Source of the DNA: Mesorhizobium sp. WSM2240
GTDB taxonomy: Bacteria > Pseudomonadota > Alphaproteobacteria > Rhizobiales > Rhizobiaceae
Direction of reading: 5' to 3'
Assembly (NCBI RefSeq): GCF_040438645.1
Contig: NZ_CP159253.1
Location: 2,170,001 to 2,234,000, forward strand
DNA: 64,000 nt
Under the pieces are notes generated by a model, which saw only the letters and a program-made list of their open reading frames with translations, did no database searches and was not told where the DNA came from. Shown one piece after another: positions 35,364 through 44,650 of the stretch. Position 1 is the stretch's first letter; each line of letters opens with the position of its first letter. A program made the translations under genes and the position numbers.

Positions 35364-36464
35364 CTATCCTTTGCGGTAGCGATGCTGCGTGAAGGGAAGG
35401 GGATGTGTGTCGACGGCGATCTTGGCGCCGCGCACATCTGCGAAAAGCTTCGTGCCGGGCTTGGCCAAGCCGGCCGAGACGTAGCCCATGGCGACCGGGT
35501 GTCCGACCGAAGGACCGAAGCCGCCCGAGGTGACCCGGCCGGCCGGATTGCCGGCGTCGTCGAAAAGCTGCGCCCCGGCGCGCACCGGCTGGCGGCCTTC
35601 CGGCTTCAAGCCGACCCGCTTTTCCGCCGGTCCGCGCGCAACGATCTCGCGCAGCGCTTCCGCGCCGACGAATGCGCCGGTGGCGCGGAGATCCTTGGGA
35701 ATGGCCCACATCAGCGCCGCGCTCGCCGGATCGGTCTCGGGCGTGATGTCCTGTCCGTGCAGGCATAGCCCGGCTTCAAGCCGCAGGCTGTCGCGCGCCG
35801 CAAGCCCGATCCACATGACGCGGTCGTCGGCCAGCAGCTTCTCCACCAGCACCCGTGCGTCGGCTTCCGGCATGCCGATCTCGAAGCCGTCCTCGCCGGT
35901 ATAGCCCGATCGGCTCATGAACCAGTTTTCGCGCGGCTCGACGCCGTGCATGAAGGTCAGCGATCCCGTCTCGATCCCGGCGCGGGAAAGCACCGCCCAG
36001 GCCTCCGGTCCCTGAATGGCCAGGAATACGCGCTCGAGCGGATCGACCTTGCAGTCGAAGTCCTTCGCCAGATTGCGCAGATGCGCCTCGTCGGCTGCCG
36101 CATTTCCGGCATTGGCCACGACCATGAAGCGGTCGGCGCCGAGCCTGGTTACGATCAGGTCGTCGAGGATTCCGGCCTGATCGTTCAGGAAGAAAGTCAG
36201 CTTCGACTGGGAAACGTCGAGGCCATTGGCATGGAGCGGGCAGGCCTTCGACAACAGCGCCGCGGCGTCGGGTCCGGATACTTCGAACAGCTTCATGTGA
36301 GAAATATCGAACAGGCCGGCCTGTTCGCGCGTGTGAAGGTGCTCCTTCATCACGCCGGCCGGATAGGTCAGCGGCATAGACCAGCCTGCGAACGCTCCGA
36401 AGCGCGCGCCTGCCGACCTGTGCAGGTCTTCGAGGGGAAGTGTTCTTGTCGAACCGTCGGTCAT
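35364..36464 (-). CDS. gcvT: Glycine cleavage system T protein (aminomethyltransferase)
   Basis: Transfers the methylene group to tetrahydrofolate and releases ammonia. Conserved: GWSMPLTYPAGVMKEHLHTR, DISHMKLFEV, SGYTGEDGFEI and the C-terminal GYVSAGL region. The ATG at 36464 has GGAGAAG just upstream and gives 366 residues; a longer in-frame opening reaches toward the riboswitch but is not conserved. First gene of the operon. Confidence 0.95.
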   Translation of the reverse strand: MTDGSTRTLPLEDLHRSAGARFGAFAGWSMPLTYPAGVMKEHLHTREQAGLFDISHMKLFEVSGPDAAALLSKACPLHANGLDVSQSKLTFFLNDQAGILDDLIVTRLGADRFMVVANAGNAAADEAHLRNLAKDFDCKVDPLERVFLAIQGPEAWAVLSRAGIETGSLTFMHGVEPRENWFMSRSGYTGEDGFEIGMPEADARVLVEKLLADDRVMWIGLAARDSLRLEAGLCLHGQDITPETDPASAALMWAIPKDLRATGAFVGAEALREIVARGPAEKRVGLKPEGRQPVRAGAQLFDDAGNPAGRVTSGGFGPSVGHPVAMGYVSAGLAKPGTKLFADVRGAKIAVDTHPLPFTQHRYRKG

Positions 36465-36510
36465 GACTTCTCCAGAGCGCACGCAAGCGGCCGCTATGGC
36501 GGCCATTCCG

Positions 36511-36694
36511 TGCCCCTCTGTCTGAAGCCTGAGAGACTCGCGCAACCGGAACTCTGTCGGCGACGCTTACACCTTCGGCGCGGGATTTTTTGGTCCCGAC
36601 TTTCCAGAGTGTCTTTCCCGTCTACGGTTCTTTTTGCCTGAGAGATTTCGGGCGATTTCCCCTTCGGCGGCAGCTCTCGCTGCTCTCTCCCGCA
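36511..36694 (-). promoter_or_regulatory. Tandem glycine riboswitch upstream of gcvT
   Basis: On the minus strand two glycine aptamers follow each other. The first (about 36612-36694) starts GGGAGAGAGC and contains the CCGAAGGGG core and CTCTCAGGCAAAAAGAAC closing segment; the second (about 36511-36611) has GGAAAG, CCGAAGGTG and another CTCTCAGGC. Paired aptamers of this type activate gcv operons when glycine is plentiful. It ends about 47 bases before the gcvT start. Confidence 0.9.
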
Positions 36695-36888
36695 AACAGG
36701 TAGAGCCGGTAAAGGCCCTCGACGGCCCGTGTGTAGCCCATGCCCGACACTTTGTCACGTGCCTGCGACATGGCTTTCAACAACCCTTCGCTAACCACGC
36801 CCTTTACCGGTTCTTCAAACCAATGCTGCTAGTCTTGCTCCCGGCTTGGAGGCGGTAATGACCGCTTTCGTTGGTTTGGGGACGGGAA

Positions 36889-37890
36889 ATGGGCGAAGGC
36901 ATCGTGGCTGCACCCGTTGGCGGACTTGCAGCGAAAAATCGCATTACCGCTGAGGACGTGCTCCTGCTGCGCGGCCAGGTGTTCCGCAACGGCGTAGTCA
37001 CGCCCGAAGAGGCCGAATCACTTTTCGCGCTCGACGCGTCCGCGACCGGGAAATGCGCGGAATGGCCGGTTTTCTTCATCGAGGCGGTAACCGACTACAT
37101 CGTCCATCAGGAAAAGCCCTCCGGCTATATCTCGGCCGCCAATGCCGAATGGCTGATCCGTGCCGTCTCGCGCGACGGCATGGTCGATACGCGGACCGAA
37201 CTCGAACTCCTGGTGAAGGTGCTGGAAAAGGCGAAGTTTTCGCCGGAGAAGCTTTCGGCCTATGCGCTGCAGCAGGTCATGCATGCGGTCGTGGACGGCA
37301 AAGGCCCGTTGGCAAAGGTCGGCGAGCTTGAGCCGGGCCGCATCACCCGGGACGAAGTCGATTTGCTGCGCCGGATCCTCTACGCCTTCGGCGGCGACGG
37401 CAACATCGCCGTCACCCGCGCCGAGGCCGAGGTGCTGCTGACGATCAACGAGCGTGTGGCCGACGCGCCGAACGATCCGTCATGGAACGACCTTTTCGTG
37501 AAGGCGATGGCCAATTTCGTCATGTGCGGATCGGGCTATGAGGCGCCGACGCGCGAGAAGGCGCTGCGCCAGGATGCTTTTGTCGACGGGCCCGAAGCTG
37601 GCATCGGAAGCTTTTTCGTGCGCATGGCCGCCGGCGGCGTCGCCGGCATACTCGACTCCTACAGCCCCTCGGCAAGCATCGACACGGATTGGGAGGCCCA
37701 CAATCTGTCGCGCGAGGTGCAGGCCCGCCGCGCCCAAGCGATCGACGCCGGCGAAGCCCGGTGGCTGGTCGAGCGGATCGGCGGCAAACCGGTGCTGCAC
37801 GAAAATGAGCGCGCTCTGCTGAGATTCATCAAGCAGGTGTCGCCATCGATCCACCCCGACCTCCTGCCGCTCATCGACAGAGTCGCCTAG
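36889..37890 (+). CDS. Conserved rhizobial hypothetical protein (333 residues)
   Basis: A soluble, largely helical protein with internal repetition: segments of the form RITAEDVLLLRGQVFRNGVVTPEEAESLFAL recur at about 155-205 (RITRDEVDLLRRILYAFGGDG, then VTRAEAEVLLTIN). This suggests two or three EF-hand-like or TerB-like helical units, though calcium-binding loops are not evident. The ATG at 36889 is favoured, with GGGGACGGG before it. No function can be assigned. Confidence 0.75.
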   Translation: MGEGIVAAPVGGLAAKNRITAEDVLLLRGQVFRNGVVTPEEAESLFALDASATGKCAEWPVFFIEAVTDYIVHQEKPSGYISAANAEWLIRAVSRDGMVDTRTELELLVKVLEKAKFSPEKLSAYALQQVMHAVVDGKGPLAKVGELEPGRITRDEVDLLRRILYAFGGDGNIAVTRAEAEVLLTINERVADAPNDPSWNDLFVKAMANFVMCGSGYEAPTREKALRQDAFVDGPEAGIGSFFVRMAAGGVAGILDSYSPSASIDTDWEAHNLSREVQARRAQAIDAGEARWLVERIGGKPVLHENERALLRFIKQVSPSIHPDLLPLIDRVA

Positions 37891-37899
37891 GCGGCCAGT

Positions 37900-38286
37900 T
37901 CAGCGGGCGGCGCTCATCCGTTCCATGTCGCTTTGAAGGCGGCTGATAAGCTGACCGGTTTCGGCATGCAGCAGCACCAGCCGGTCGAGTTGTGCGTTGA
38001 GCAGGTCGGCCCTTTGCGACGCCTCCATCTCTTCGGAGGGCGCGATGCCGACGCCGTGCAGTATCCATGAAAGGCTGACGCCAAGGAGGCCAGAGAGTTT
38101 CGTCAGCCGGTGCGATCCCGGCTGCGAGCGGTCGTTTTCCCAGGCCTGAATTGTCGCGATCTTAACCCCGAGCCGCATCGCAAGCTGCTTGACGCTCATG
38201 CCGCTTGCCTCGCGGGCCCGCGACAGACGGCCGCCGATCGTGTCTAGATCCGGCGCTTCTTCGTAAATGTTCGTGGTGTCGGACAC
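37900..38286 (-). CDS. XRE-family transcriptional regulator
   Basis: A 128-residue regulator. The helix-turn-helix is at about 17-72 (GGRLSRAREASGMSVKQLAM then KIATIQAWENDRSQPGSHRL) and a C-terminal helical tail may mediate dimerisation. The GTG at 38286 lies eight bases after GGAGG, which decides the start. It converges with the hypothetical gene at 36889. Target unknown. Confidence 0.85.
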   Translation of the reverse strand: MSDTTNIYEEAPDLDTIGGRLSRAREASGMSVKQLAMRLGVKIATIQAWENDRSQPGSHRLTKLSGLLGVSLSWILHGVGIAPSEEMEASQRADLLNAQLDRLVLLHAETGQLISRLQSDMERMSAAR

Positions 38287-38503
38287 CCGATATACCTCCT
38301 GTGGTGGCTGGAATCGCCGCGCCCGGGATTGGACGCGGGACGGGGCAAGCATGGAGGAGGGAAACCCAAGGCGCAAGGCATCCAAACAGATTATTGAACA
38401 AATGCTTGTATTTAAGGGGAATTCTTCCATTGCCGGACACAGCTTTGGAGCGTCGCGCGCAGATTTACGCGCGCAGCCGGCGGTGAATTTTCGCGAGTCG
38501 GCG

Positions 38504-39340
38504 TTACGTGCCAAGCCGCTCAGCATGCCACTTCAGATGATCGTCCATGAAGGTCGAGATGAAGAAATAGGAATGGTCGTAGCCTTCCTGCATGCGCAGC
38601 GTCAGCGGAACGCCGGCCCTCTCGCACGCCGCCTCGAACAGCCAGGGCCGCAGCCCATCTTCGAGAAAGCCGTCGGCGGTTCCCTGGTCGACCAGGAATT
38701 CCGCAAAGCGGTGACCGTCCTCGACCAGCGCGCAGGCGTCATAGGCACGCCATGCGGCTTCGTCCGGTCCGAGATATTTCTCCAGCGCCGGTTTCGACCA
38801 TCCGGCAGTCATCGGGTTGACGATAGGCGCGAAGGCCGAGCAGCTCTTGAAGCGGTCGGGATTCCTCAGCGCCATCGTCAGCGCGCCGTGGCCGCCCATG
38901 GAATGGCCGAAGATCGCCTGCCGGCCCATGTCGACCGGAAAATTTTCAGCGATCAGCGCCGGCAGCTCCTCCATCACATAGGAGTACATGCGGTAGGTCC
39001 GGGCGAACGGCGCTTGCGTCGCGTCAACATAGAAGCCGGCGCCGCAACCGAACTGCCAATTCTCCTTCTCGTCGGGCACATCCGCGCCGCGCGGACTGGT
39101 GTCGGGGCAGACGACGATCAGCCCGAGCTCGGCGGCGATGCGCCGGTATTCACCCTTGTCCATGACGTTCTGGTGCGTGCAGGTCAGGCCGGACAAATAC
39201 CAGACCACGGGGCAGTGCTGTTCCACCGCCTGCGGGGGAGCGAACACGGCGAAGGTCATGTCGCAGGCGCAGGCCTCGGACGCGTGAGAGTAGACGCCCT
39301 GGATGCCGCCATGGGATTTTGCGAGAGAGATTGGTTTCAA
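38504..39340 (-). CDS. fghA: S-formylglutathione hydrolase
   Basis: Second step of glutathione-dependent formaldehyde oxidation: splits S-formylglutathione to formate and glutathione. An esterase-D-like alpha/beta hydrolase with nucleophile motif GHSMGGHGAL and conserved VWYLSGLTCTHQN and SPRGADVPDE segments; 278 residues is normal. Its ATG overlaps the vapC stop (ATGA), so it may be read from the toxin-antitoxin transcript. Its partner dehydrogenase is 4 kb away (43397). Confidence 0.95.
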   Translation of the reverse strand: MKPISLAKSHGGIQGVYSHASEACACDMTFAVFAPPQAVEQHCPVVWYLSGLTCTHQNVMDKGEYRRIAAELGLIVVCPDTSPRGADVPDEKENWQFGCGAGFYVDATQAPFARTYRMYSYVMEELPALIAENFPVDMGRQAIFGHSMGGHGALTMALRNPDRFKSCSAFAPIVNPMTAGWSKPALEKYLGPDEAAWRAYDACALVEDGHRFAEFLVDQGTADGFLEDGLRPWLFEAACERAGVPLTLRMQEGYDHSYFFISTFMDDHLKWHAERLGT

Positions 39341-39738
39341 GGTTCCGGTCCGATCAGTTGCGTGTCGATGTTGAGCTTTTGCGCCAGTGCGGCCAGCCGC
39401 TTGTCCGCCGTCGCCAGCGGCTCGCCCCGCTCCAGCGCCAGCGCGAGATAGAGGCAGTCGTAGATCTTGTGGCTGCTTCGCGCCGCAATGCCAAACGCCA
39501 TCGGCAGCAGCGCTCGATCTTCTGTTAGATCAGGGACTACGACGCGAAGCTGCCGTAGGGCTGCTTCGATCTCCTCCAGAGAAATCTTTGCAAAGCGGTG
39601 GTATTTCAGAAGCACGTTCGCTGTCTCGACCAGCAGAAGCGCCGGCCCACGCCGCGCGGGGGGCTGCAGCTTCCGCGAATTGGTGGAAAACGGCGTTTCG
39701 ATCAGCCAGGAGACGGCGACGCTCGCGTCAATGATCAT
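39337..39738 (-). CDS. vapC: PIN-domain ribonuclease toxin (VapC type)
   Basis: Putative RNA-cleaving toxin of 133 residues. Acidic metal-binding positions are seen in MIIDAS (D4), LLLVETANVL and SHKIYDCLYLALAL. It overlaps vapB upstream by 11 bases and fghA downstream by four. Cellular RNA target unknown. Confidence 0.88.
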   Translation of the reverse strand: MIIDASVAVSWLIETPFSTNSRKLQPPARRGPALLLVETANVLLKYHRFAKISLEEIEAALRQLRVVVPDLTEDRALLPMAFGIAARSSHKIYDCLYLALALERGEPLATADKRLAALAQKLNIDTQLIGPEP

Positions 39739-40000
39739 CGTCTGCCTTCGGATGCCAGGAACGGTTGTCGCGTTCGTCGCGCGCTTCGTCCCACAGCCTC
39801 TGCCAGGTTTCCATGTCGACGGGCTTACTCCTTGCCCTTATCGCGTCGATCTCCGCCCAGGCTTCCTCGACCGTGGGTCCGGCTCTCTCGGAAATTGCTT
39901 CACGGGCAAGCTGTTCGGCGGATTTGCCGTCGAGCTTCGCGCGCCTCTGGAAACGCTCCATGACGTCGTCTGGTATGTTTCTGATCACCATGCTGGCCAT
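39728..40000 (-). CDS. vapB: VapB/FitA-type antitoxin
   Basis: A 90-residue antitoxin with an N-terminal ribbon-helix-helix (MVIRNIPDDVMERFQRRAKL, then SAEQLAREAI) and an acidic C-terminal tail (WDEARDERDNR) that would wrap the VapC active site. The start at 40000 follows GGAG; upstream Met codons at 40009-40027 overlap the operator. The perfect dyad at 40015-40035 probably mediates autorepression. Confidence 0.85.
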   Translation of the reverse strand: MASMVIRNIPDDVMERFQRRAKLDGKSAEQLAREAISERAGPTVEEAWAEIDAIRARSKPVDMETWQRLWDEARDERDNRSWHPKADDDH

Positions 40001-40014
40001 GGGCCGCATCTCCA

Positions 40015-40035
40015 TTGATATCAACATGATATCAA
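40015..40035. promoter_or_regulatory. Palindromic operator of vapBC
   Basis: TTGATATCA and TGATATCAA form perfect inverted arms around ACA, immediately before the vapB ribosome-binding site. Each arm contains the self-complementary octamer TGATATCA, a common layout for ribbon-helix-helix antitoxins. Confidence 0.65.
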
Positions 40036-40065
40036 TCCAGCCTCGCGAACGCAATTCACGACGGC

Positions 40066-40650
40066 TCAATCAGCGGTAATTCCAAGTTCGGCGGGCGGCA
40101 GGACGAGAACTGTCATGGCGCGCTTTTCGATTTCCGCATCGATCTCCTCGATCGGCGGATTCTCGGCCTCGATCCACTCGATCATCTCGGAAAATTCCTC
40201 TCGCGGCATGGTGCGCGAGAAATTCAGCGTGCCGCCCCTCTCGACCACGGTGCGGCCGTTGATGTCGATGGCTTCTCTCGCCACCGACCAGCTCGGTCCG
40301 AAGGTCTTGACCATGGTGTACATGGTCTTTGCCTTCACCGTCCCGACGCCGCCCGCCAGGCAGGCTTGGTAGAACATCAGGTGCGTCGCCGCCGCGGGGC
40401 GGGTCCGCACCTCGCAATAATAATCGTGGAGCACCGAAGCGCGGCGGTAGTCGCCGATGAAGGGCGACCCGAAAGTCGACCAGAATATCTGCGGTATCGA
40501 GGCGCCGTTTACGATCGCATTCCTCTTGGCGGTCCAGACGAGCCCGCCGGCATCCTCGAAGCCGAAATCCTGGGTCAACTTCATATCGCGGTCGGCGCCC
40601 GCCTGGGTAAGCCACGAGACGGAGACCGTTCCAATGAAACGCACGGGCAT
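40066..40650 (-). CDS. DUF1353 protein
   Basis: A 194-residue protein with the family core: KRNAIVNGASIPQIFWSTFGSPFIGDYRRASVLHDYYC. The HDYYC and NGASIP motifs look like an enzyme active-site region, but no activity is established. DUF1353 members occur in phages as well as chromosomes; here the neighbours (VapBC, YaiI) make acquisition possible but unproven. Confidence 0.85.
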   Translation of the reverse strand: MPVRFIGTVSVSWLTQAGADRDMKLTQDFGFEDAGGLVWTAKRNAIVNGASIPQIFWSTFGSPFIGDYRRASVLHDYYCEVRTRPAAATHLMFYQACLAGGVGTVKAKTMYTMVKTFGPSWSVAREAIDINGRTVVERGGTLNFSRTMPREEFSEMIEWIEAENPPIEEIDAEIEKRAMTVLVLPPAELGITAD

Positions 40651-40749
40651 GAAAGTCCTCCCATCGCTTAAGTTGCAAGCTCAGACCTTAATCCGGATCG
40701 CGGGCGACGTAGAGAATTGTTCGCAACTGGCCGGTGTTCGACCTAGCCG

Positions 40750-41220
40750 CTACTCAGTGGCCTTGACCGCCTTCCGCGCCATCTGGTCCAGCGCGCCCAG
40801 AAAGCGCGAGCGATCGGCGGGCGAAAATGCGGCATTGTAGCCCTTGCTCTCGCCCGTTTCGCGTAGATGCTGCTTCAGGTCGCGCATGGCCACCGCCATG
40901 CCGATCGTCTCGGGCGTGAACGGTTTTCCGGTCGGGCCGAGCACATGGGCTCCCAGCGCCACCGCGCGCGCCGCCAGCGGAATATCGGCCGTGATAATGA
41001 TATCGTTGGCCTTCGCATTCTCCACGATCCAGTCGTCTGCTGCGTCGGCGGCGGTCTTGGGCACCACGACATGCCTGATCATCGGGTCGCGCGAGGGTCT
41101 CAATCCGCCATTCGACACGAAGGTGACGACCAGCCCGAGCCGTTCGGCGACCTTCTCCACCTCCGCCTTCACCGGGCAGGCGTCGGCGTCGACATAGATG
41201 ACCGGCTGCTCCATCGCCAT
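40750..41220 (-). CDS. YaiI/YqxD-family protein (DUF188)
   Basis: A 156-residue PIN-like protein of unknown role. Recognised by IYVDADACPVKAEVEKVAERL, DDWIVENAKANDIIITADIPLA and GKPFTPETIGMAVAMRDL. The gene begins immediately beyond the stop of the upstream MetE-like gene, so it is second in an operon. Confidence 0.9.
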   Translation of the reverse strand: MAMEQPVIYVDADACPVKAEVEKVAERLGLVVTFVSNGGLRPSRDPMIRHVVVPKTAADAADDWIVENAKANDIIITADIPLAARAVALGAHVLGPTGKPFTPETIGMAVAMRDLKQHLRETGESKGYNAAFSPADRSRFLGALDQMARKAVKATE

Positions 41221-42243
41221 CTACGATTGGAAGTTCCTGGCAAGCGCAGCACCCGTGCCGAGCGCGCGCAGCTTTCCGGTTGCGACCGCGCGCGACAGCG
41301 GCGCCATACCGCAATTGGTGCAGGGCTGGATGCGTTCGGCGTCGGCATATCCCAGCGCCTCGCCGATGGTAGCGGCGACCTGTTCCGGCGTTTCCACAAT
41401 GTTCGACGCCACATCGATCACGCCGACCAGCAATTCCTTGTCAGGCAGCAGCGAAATCAGCGAGATCGGCACGTGGGAGTTGGCGCATTCCAGCGAGACC
41501 TGGCGGATCGAGGACGCATTGATGGCCGGAAATATAGCCTCATATTGCCGCCATTCCGAACCTAATGTTTCCTTCCACCTCAGATTGGCTTCGATGCCGT
41601 AGCCGTAGCAGATATGCACCGCCGTCGCGCAGCGCAGCCCCCGCGCGGCTCGCTCCAACGCGGCGATGCCCCAGTCGTTCACCTCGTCCATGAACACGTT
41701 GAAGGCCGGCTCGTCGAACTGAATCACGTCGACGCCCGCCGCCTCCAGCTCCAGCGCCTCCTCGTTCAGGATCTCCGCGAAAGCCATCGCCATGTCGGGC
41801 CGCCGGCCGTAATGCGCGTCGGCAAGCGTATCGCAGATGGTCATCGGGCCGGGCAGGGTGAATTTCAGGCGCTTTTGGGTGTGCCCGCGGCAGAAGGCGG
41901 CCTGGTCGCCGTGCACCGGGCCGCTGCGCCGCAGCTTGCCGGTAACGGTTGGCACATCCGCCTCGTAGCGGTTGTTGCGGATGCCCTTTTTGGTCATCAG
42001 CTTCCAGTCTATGCCTTCCACCGTCTCAAGGAAGCCGTGGACGAAATGCGTGCGGAACTGCTCGCCGTCCGACACCGTCTCGATGCCGGCATCCTCCTGC
42101 TCCTTGATCCAGATCAGCGCAGCGTCGCGCTTGGCGTTGTCGAGCTCTTCGCCCTCAAGCTTCCATTTCGGCCAGAGCTTTTGGGTCTCGGCCAGCCATC
42201 CGGGCTTTGGAAGGCTGCCTGCGATCGTCGGTGGAAACAGCAT
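41221..42243 (-). CDS. MetE C-terminal-like cobalamin-independent methyltransferase
   Basis: A 340-residue protein equal to the catalytic C-terminal barrel of cobalamin-independent methionine synthase, without the N-terminal half. Such short forms are an established separate family, so this is not read as a truncation. Zinc-ligand regions are seen as VHICYGYG and PCTNCGMAPL, and the substrate-binding DEPAF is present. The start MLFPPTIAGSLPKP is typical. Methyl donor and acceptor unknown. It is directly followed by the YaiI gene. Confidence 0.85.
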   Translation of the reverse strand: MLFPPTIAGSLPKPGWLAETQKLWPKWKLEGEELDNAKRDAALIWIKEQEDAGIETVSDGEQFRTHFVHGFLETVEGIDWKLMTKKGIRNNRYEADVPTVTGKLRRSGPVHGDQAAFCRGHTQKRLKFTLPGPMTICDTLADAHYGRRPDMAMAFAEILNEEALELEAAGVDVIQFDEPAFNVFMDEVNDWGIAALERAARGLRCATAVHICYGYGIEANLRWKETLGSEWRQYEAIFPAINASSIRQVSLECANSHVPISLISLLPDKELLVGVIDVASNIVETPEQVAATIGEALGYADAERIQPCTNCGMAPLSRAVATGKLRALGTGAALARNFQS

Positions 42244-42287
42244 TGATCTCTCCCCTCGATGTGCTCCGTCCGGGGTGGCGAAGCTGG

Positions 42288-43097
42288 CTATTGCGGCAGG
42301 TGGCAACGGACGAGCTGGGCCTCGCCGTCGGCGCCAGGCGTGGAAATACGCAGGGCGTTTTCGTCCTGCATGGCGAACCGGATCTGCCGCTCCTCGGTAT
42401 TGCCCTCTGCAATGCAGGAGGCGGTCACGGTGGCTTCGCCGTCCGTCAGATCCTGGGCAGCGAAGTTGCAGACGCTTTCGTAGCGGCGGATTGTCGTCGG
42501 CGTGATCACGGCGAAAAGCTGGACCGGCTCGACATCGATCCGCGCGCAGGAAGCAGCATCCGCCGCCCACACGCCGACATAGTCAGGGCCGATGCCGGCC
42601 GGACGCGCCCGTGCGGCGGCGCGGGTGTCGGAATTGAGCTGGTCGGCCGGCGCCAGTACGGCGTCCGGGTCGCCAGTCGGGTCAGCCGGGGTGCCGGCCG
42701 CTTCGTCGATCCGTTTCTCCAGTTCGGCAACCGCGGTGTCGAAGTCTTCCTGCGCCTGTTTGATGATCTCCTCGACGCTCCGGCCGATCTCCCTGGCGAT
42801 CTCGCCGGCGCGCTCCAGTGCCGGGCCGGCATCTTTCAGCGCTTCCTGGCCCTGCTCGGCCAGATTCTGCGCTCCTTCGCGCAGCGCCTCGCCGGCTTCG
42901 CGCAGTTCGCGTCCGACATCCTCGGCCGTGCCGGGCGCAGGTTCAGGCTGTTCGGGCGCGCCTTCCTCGGTCTGCTGGGCGGTATCGGCCGCCTGCTCCT
43001 CGCCGCACGCCGTGAGCAGGAGCGCGGACGCCAGGGCGGCCGGTAGGATCAGTCGGGACGTACGCACCGCGCCGACGATCGTTGATGAAAAAAGCAA
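42288..43097 (-). CDS. Putative lipoprotein with helical linker
   Basis: 269 residues. A signal peptide ends in the lipobox LTAC (C31). The mature N-terminus is acidic and Ala/Glu-rich and runs into a long amphipathic helix (about 60-135), followed by a globular end with two pairs of cysteines (AASCAR, VCNFAA, TASCIA, VRCHLP) and WAADAASCARIDVEP. No family is recognised; probably periplasmic side of a membrane. Confidence 0.7.
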   Translation of the reverse strand: MLFSSTIVGAVRTSRLILPAALASALLLTACGEEQAADTAQQTEEGAPEQPEPAPGTAEDVGRELREAGEALREGAQNLAEQGQEALKDAGPALERAGEIAREIGRSVEEIIKQAQEDFDTAVAELEKRIDEAAGTPADPTGDPDAVLAPADQLNSDTRAAARARPAGIGPDYVGVWAADAASCARIDVEPVQLFAVITPTTIRRYESVCNFAAQDLTDGEATVTASCIAEGNTEERQIRFAMQDENALRISTPGADGEAQLVRCHLPQ

Positions 43098-43127
43098 GTT
43101 TCTACCTCCAAAATGCTCAGCGCCTTG

Positions 43128-43340
43128 TCACGCCGGCTCGGTTTCGATGACCGCTTCGTTCTCCAGCATATGTTCGGCGAGCAGGCGATCGACCACCTGT
43201 AACGCCTTGTTCAAGTAAGTATCGCGCACCAGAAACGATATTTCGTCAGTCGCTTTGTCGATTTCATTCAAGTCGATCCGCACGCGGCTGTTGCTTCTGA
43301 GCGCAACCCACAGGTGTTCGCCAAACTGCCAGCTCGTCAT
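43128..43340 (-). CDS. Hypothetical 70-residue protein
   Basis: Starts at an ATG eight bases after GAGG and reads as a small folded protein (FGEHLWVALRSNSRVRIDLN, EISFLVRDTYLNKALQVVDRLL) with a charged end. It follows the formaldehyde dehydrogenase gene on the same strand by about 57 bases, so it may share its transcript. Family not recognised. Confidence 0.55.
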   Translation of the reverse strand: MTSWQFGEHLWVALRSNSRVRIDLNEIDKATDEISFLVRDTYLNKALQVVDRLLAEHMLENEAVIETEPA

Positions 43341-43396
43341 ACTAAGAGCCTCGCTATAGTTCGGATAACGAATACGAACCCGGGTTAGGGCCTCCT

Positions 43397-44524
43397 TCAA
43401 TAGATCACCACACTTCTGATGCTCTCTCCCTTGTGCATCAGGTCGAAACCCTTGTTGATGTCGTCGAGCGGCATTGTGTGGGTGATCATCGGGTCGATCT
43501 GGATCTTCCCTTCCATATACCAGTCGACGATCTTCGGCACGTCGGTGCGGCCGCGGGCGCCGCCGAATGCCGTGCCCATCCAGGTCCGCCCGGTGACAAG
43601 CTGGAACGGTCTGGTCGCGATCTCCTGGCCGGCTCCGGCGACGCCGATGATGATGGACTTGCCCCAGCCGCGATGGCTCGCCTCCAGCGCCTGGCGCATG
43701 ACTTTCACATTGCCGGTGCAGTCGAACGTGTAGTCGGCCCCGCCGATCTGGTCGGCGCCGCGCTTTGTCATGTTGACGAGGTAGGGCACGATGTCGCCGT
43801 CGATCTCCGTCGGATTGACGAAATGCGTCATACCGAAGCGTTCGCCCCATGCCTTGCGGTCATTGTTGATGTCGACGCCGACGATCATGTCGGCGCCTGC
43901 AAGCTTCAGCCCCTGCAGGACGTTCAGTCCGATGCCGCCAAGCCCGAACACCACGGCCGTCGCGCCGATCTCGACCTTGGCCGTGTTGATCACCGCGCCG
44001 ATGCCGGTGGTGACGCCGCAGCCGATATAGCAGATCTTGTCGAAAGGCGCGTCCGGATTGACTTTTGCCAGCGCGATCTCCGGCAGCACCGTGAAATTGG
44101 AGAAGGTCGAGCAGCCCATATAGTGGAAGATCTTCTCGCCGCCGATCGAGAACCGGCTGGTGCCGTCCGGCATCAGGCCCTGGCCCTGAGTGGCGCGGAT
44201 CGCGGTGCAGAGATTGGTCTTGCGCGACAGGCATGACGGGCACTGCCGGCATTCCGGCGTATAGAGCGGGATGACATGGTCGCCCTTTTTCAGGCTCGAA
44301 ACGCCGCGGCCGACATCGACCACCACGCCCGCGCCCTCATGGCCCAGGATCGCCGGAAAGATACCTTCCGGATCCGCGCCCGACAGCGTGAACTCATCGG
44401 TGTGGCAGATGCCGGTCGCCTTGATCTCGACCAGAACCTCGCCCTCGCGCGGCCCCTCCAGGTCGACCTCCATGATCTCCAGCGGTTTTCCGGCCCCAAC
44501 GGCCACGGCGGCGCGTGTTTTCAT
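43397..44524 (-). CDS. frmA: S-(hydroxymethyl)glutathione dehydrogenase / class III alcohol dehydrogenase
   Basis: Oxidises the formaldehyde-glutathione adduct to S-formylglutathione with NAD+. Catalytic zinc ligands are in [10 protein letters not shown] and GHEGAGVV, and structural zinc cysteines in [17 protein letters not shown]. The Rossmann motif is [13 protein letters not shown], and [10 protein letters not shown] is typical of class III. Full length of 375 residues. Together with fghA it provides formaldehyde detoxification. Confidence 0.96.
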   Translation of the reverse strand: MKTRAAVAVGAGKPLEIMEVDLEGPREGEVLVEIKATGICHTDEFTLSGADPEGIFPAILGHEGAGVVVDVGRGVSSLKKGDHVIPLYTPECRQCPSCLSRKTNLCTAIRATQGQGLMPDGTSRFSIGGEKIFHYMGCSTFSNFTVLPEIALAKVNPDAPFDKICYIGCGVTTGIGAVINTAKVEIGATAVVFGLGGIGLNVLQGLKLAGADMIVGVDINNDRKAWGERFGMTHFVNPTEIDGDIVPYLVNMTKRGADQIGGADYTFDCTGNVKVMRQALEASHRGWGKSIIIGVAGAGQEIATRPFQLVTGRTWMGTAFGGARGRTDVPKIVDWYMEGKIQIDPMITHTMPLDDINKGFDLMHKGESIRSVVIY

Positions 44525-44650
44525 TTCTATCTCCAGTTCAGATTCGGTCGCAAAGTTTCAGCTTTTCACCACACGATCAAGCGCCACACAGGTGTGGAGC
44601 GCCAGCTTTAGCACGTAGCGGGTGCGCGGTTCCCGCGGTAAGCATCTGCC

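Noticed and set aside
38267..39451. A 394-codon plus-strand frame opposite fghA
   Set aside because: Shadow of fghA, and it starts inside the promoter of the XRE regulator.
41221..42243. MetE fragment as a pseudogene
   Set aside because: Stand-alone C-terminal MetE-like proteins of about 340 residues are a normal family with proper start and stop, as here.
43341..43850. Upstream extension of the 70-residue protein to a 240-codon frame
   Set aside because: The added part lies out of frame over the formaldehyde dehydrogenase gene and translates to noise; the ATG at 43340 has its own ribosome-binding site.
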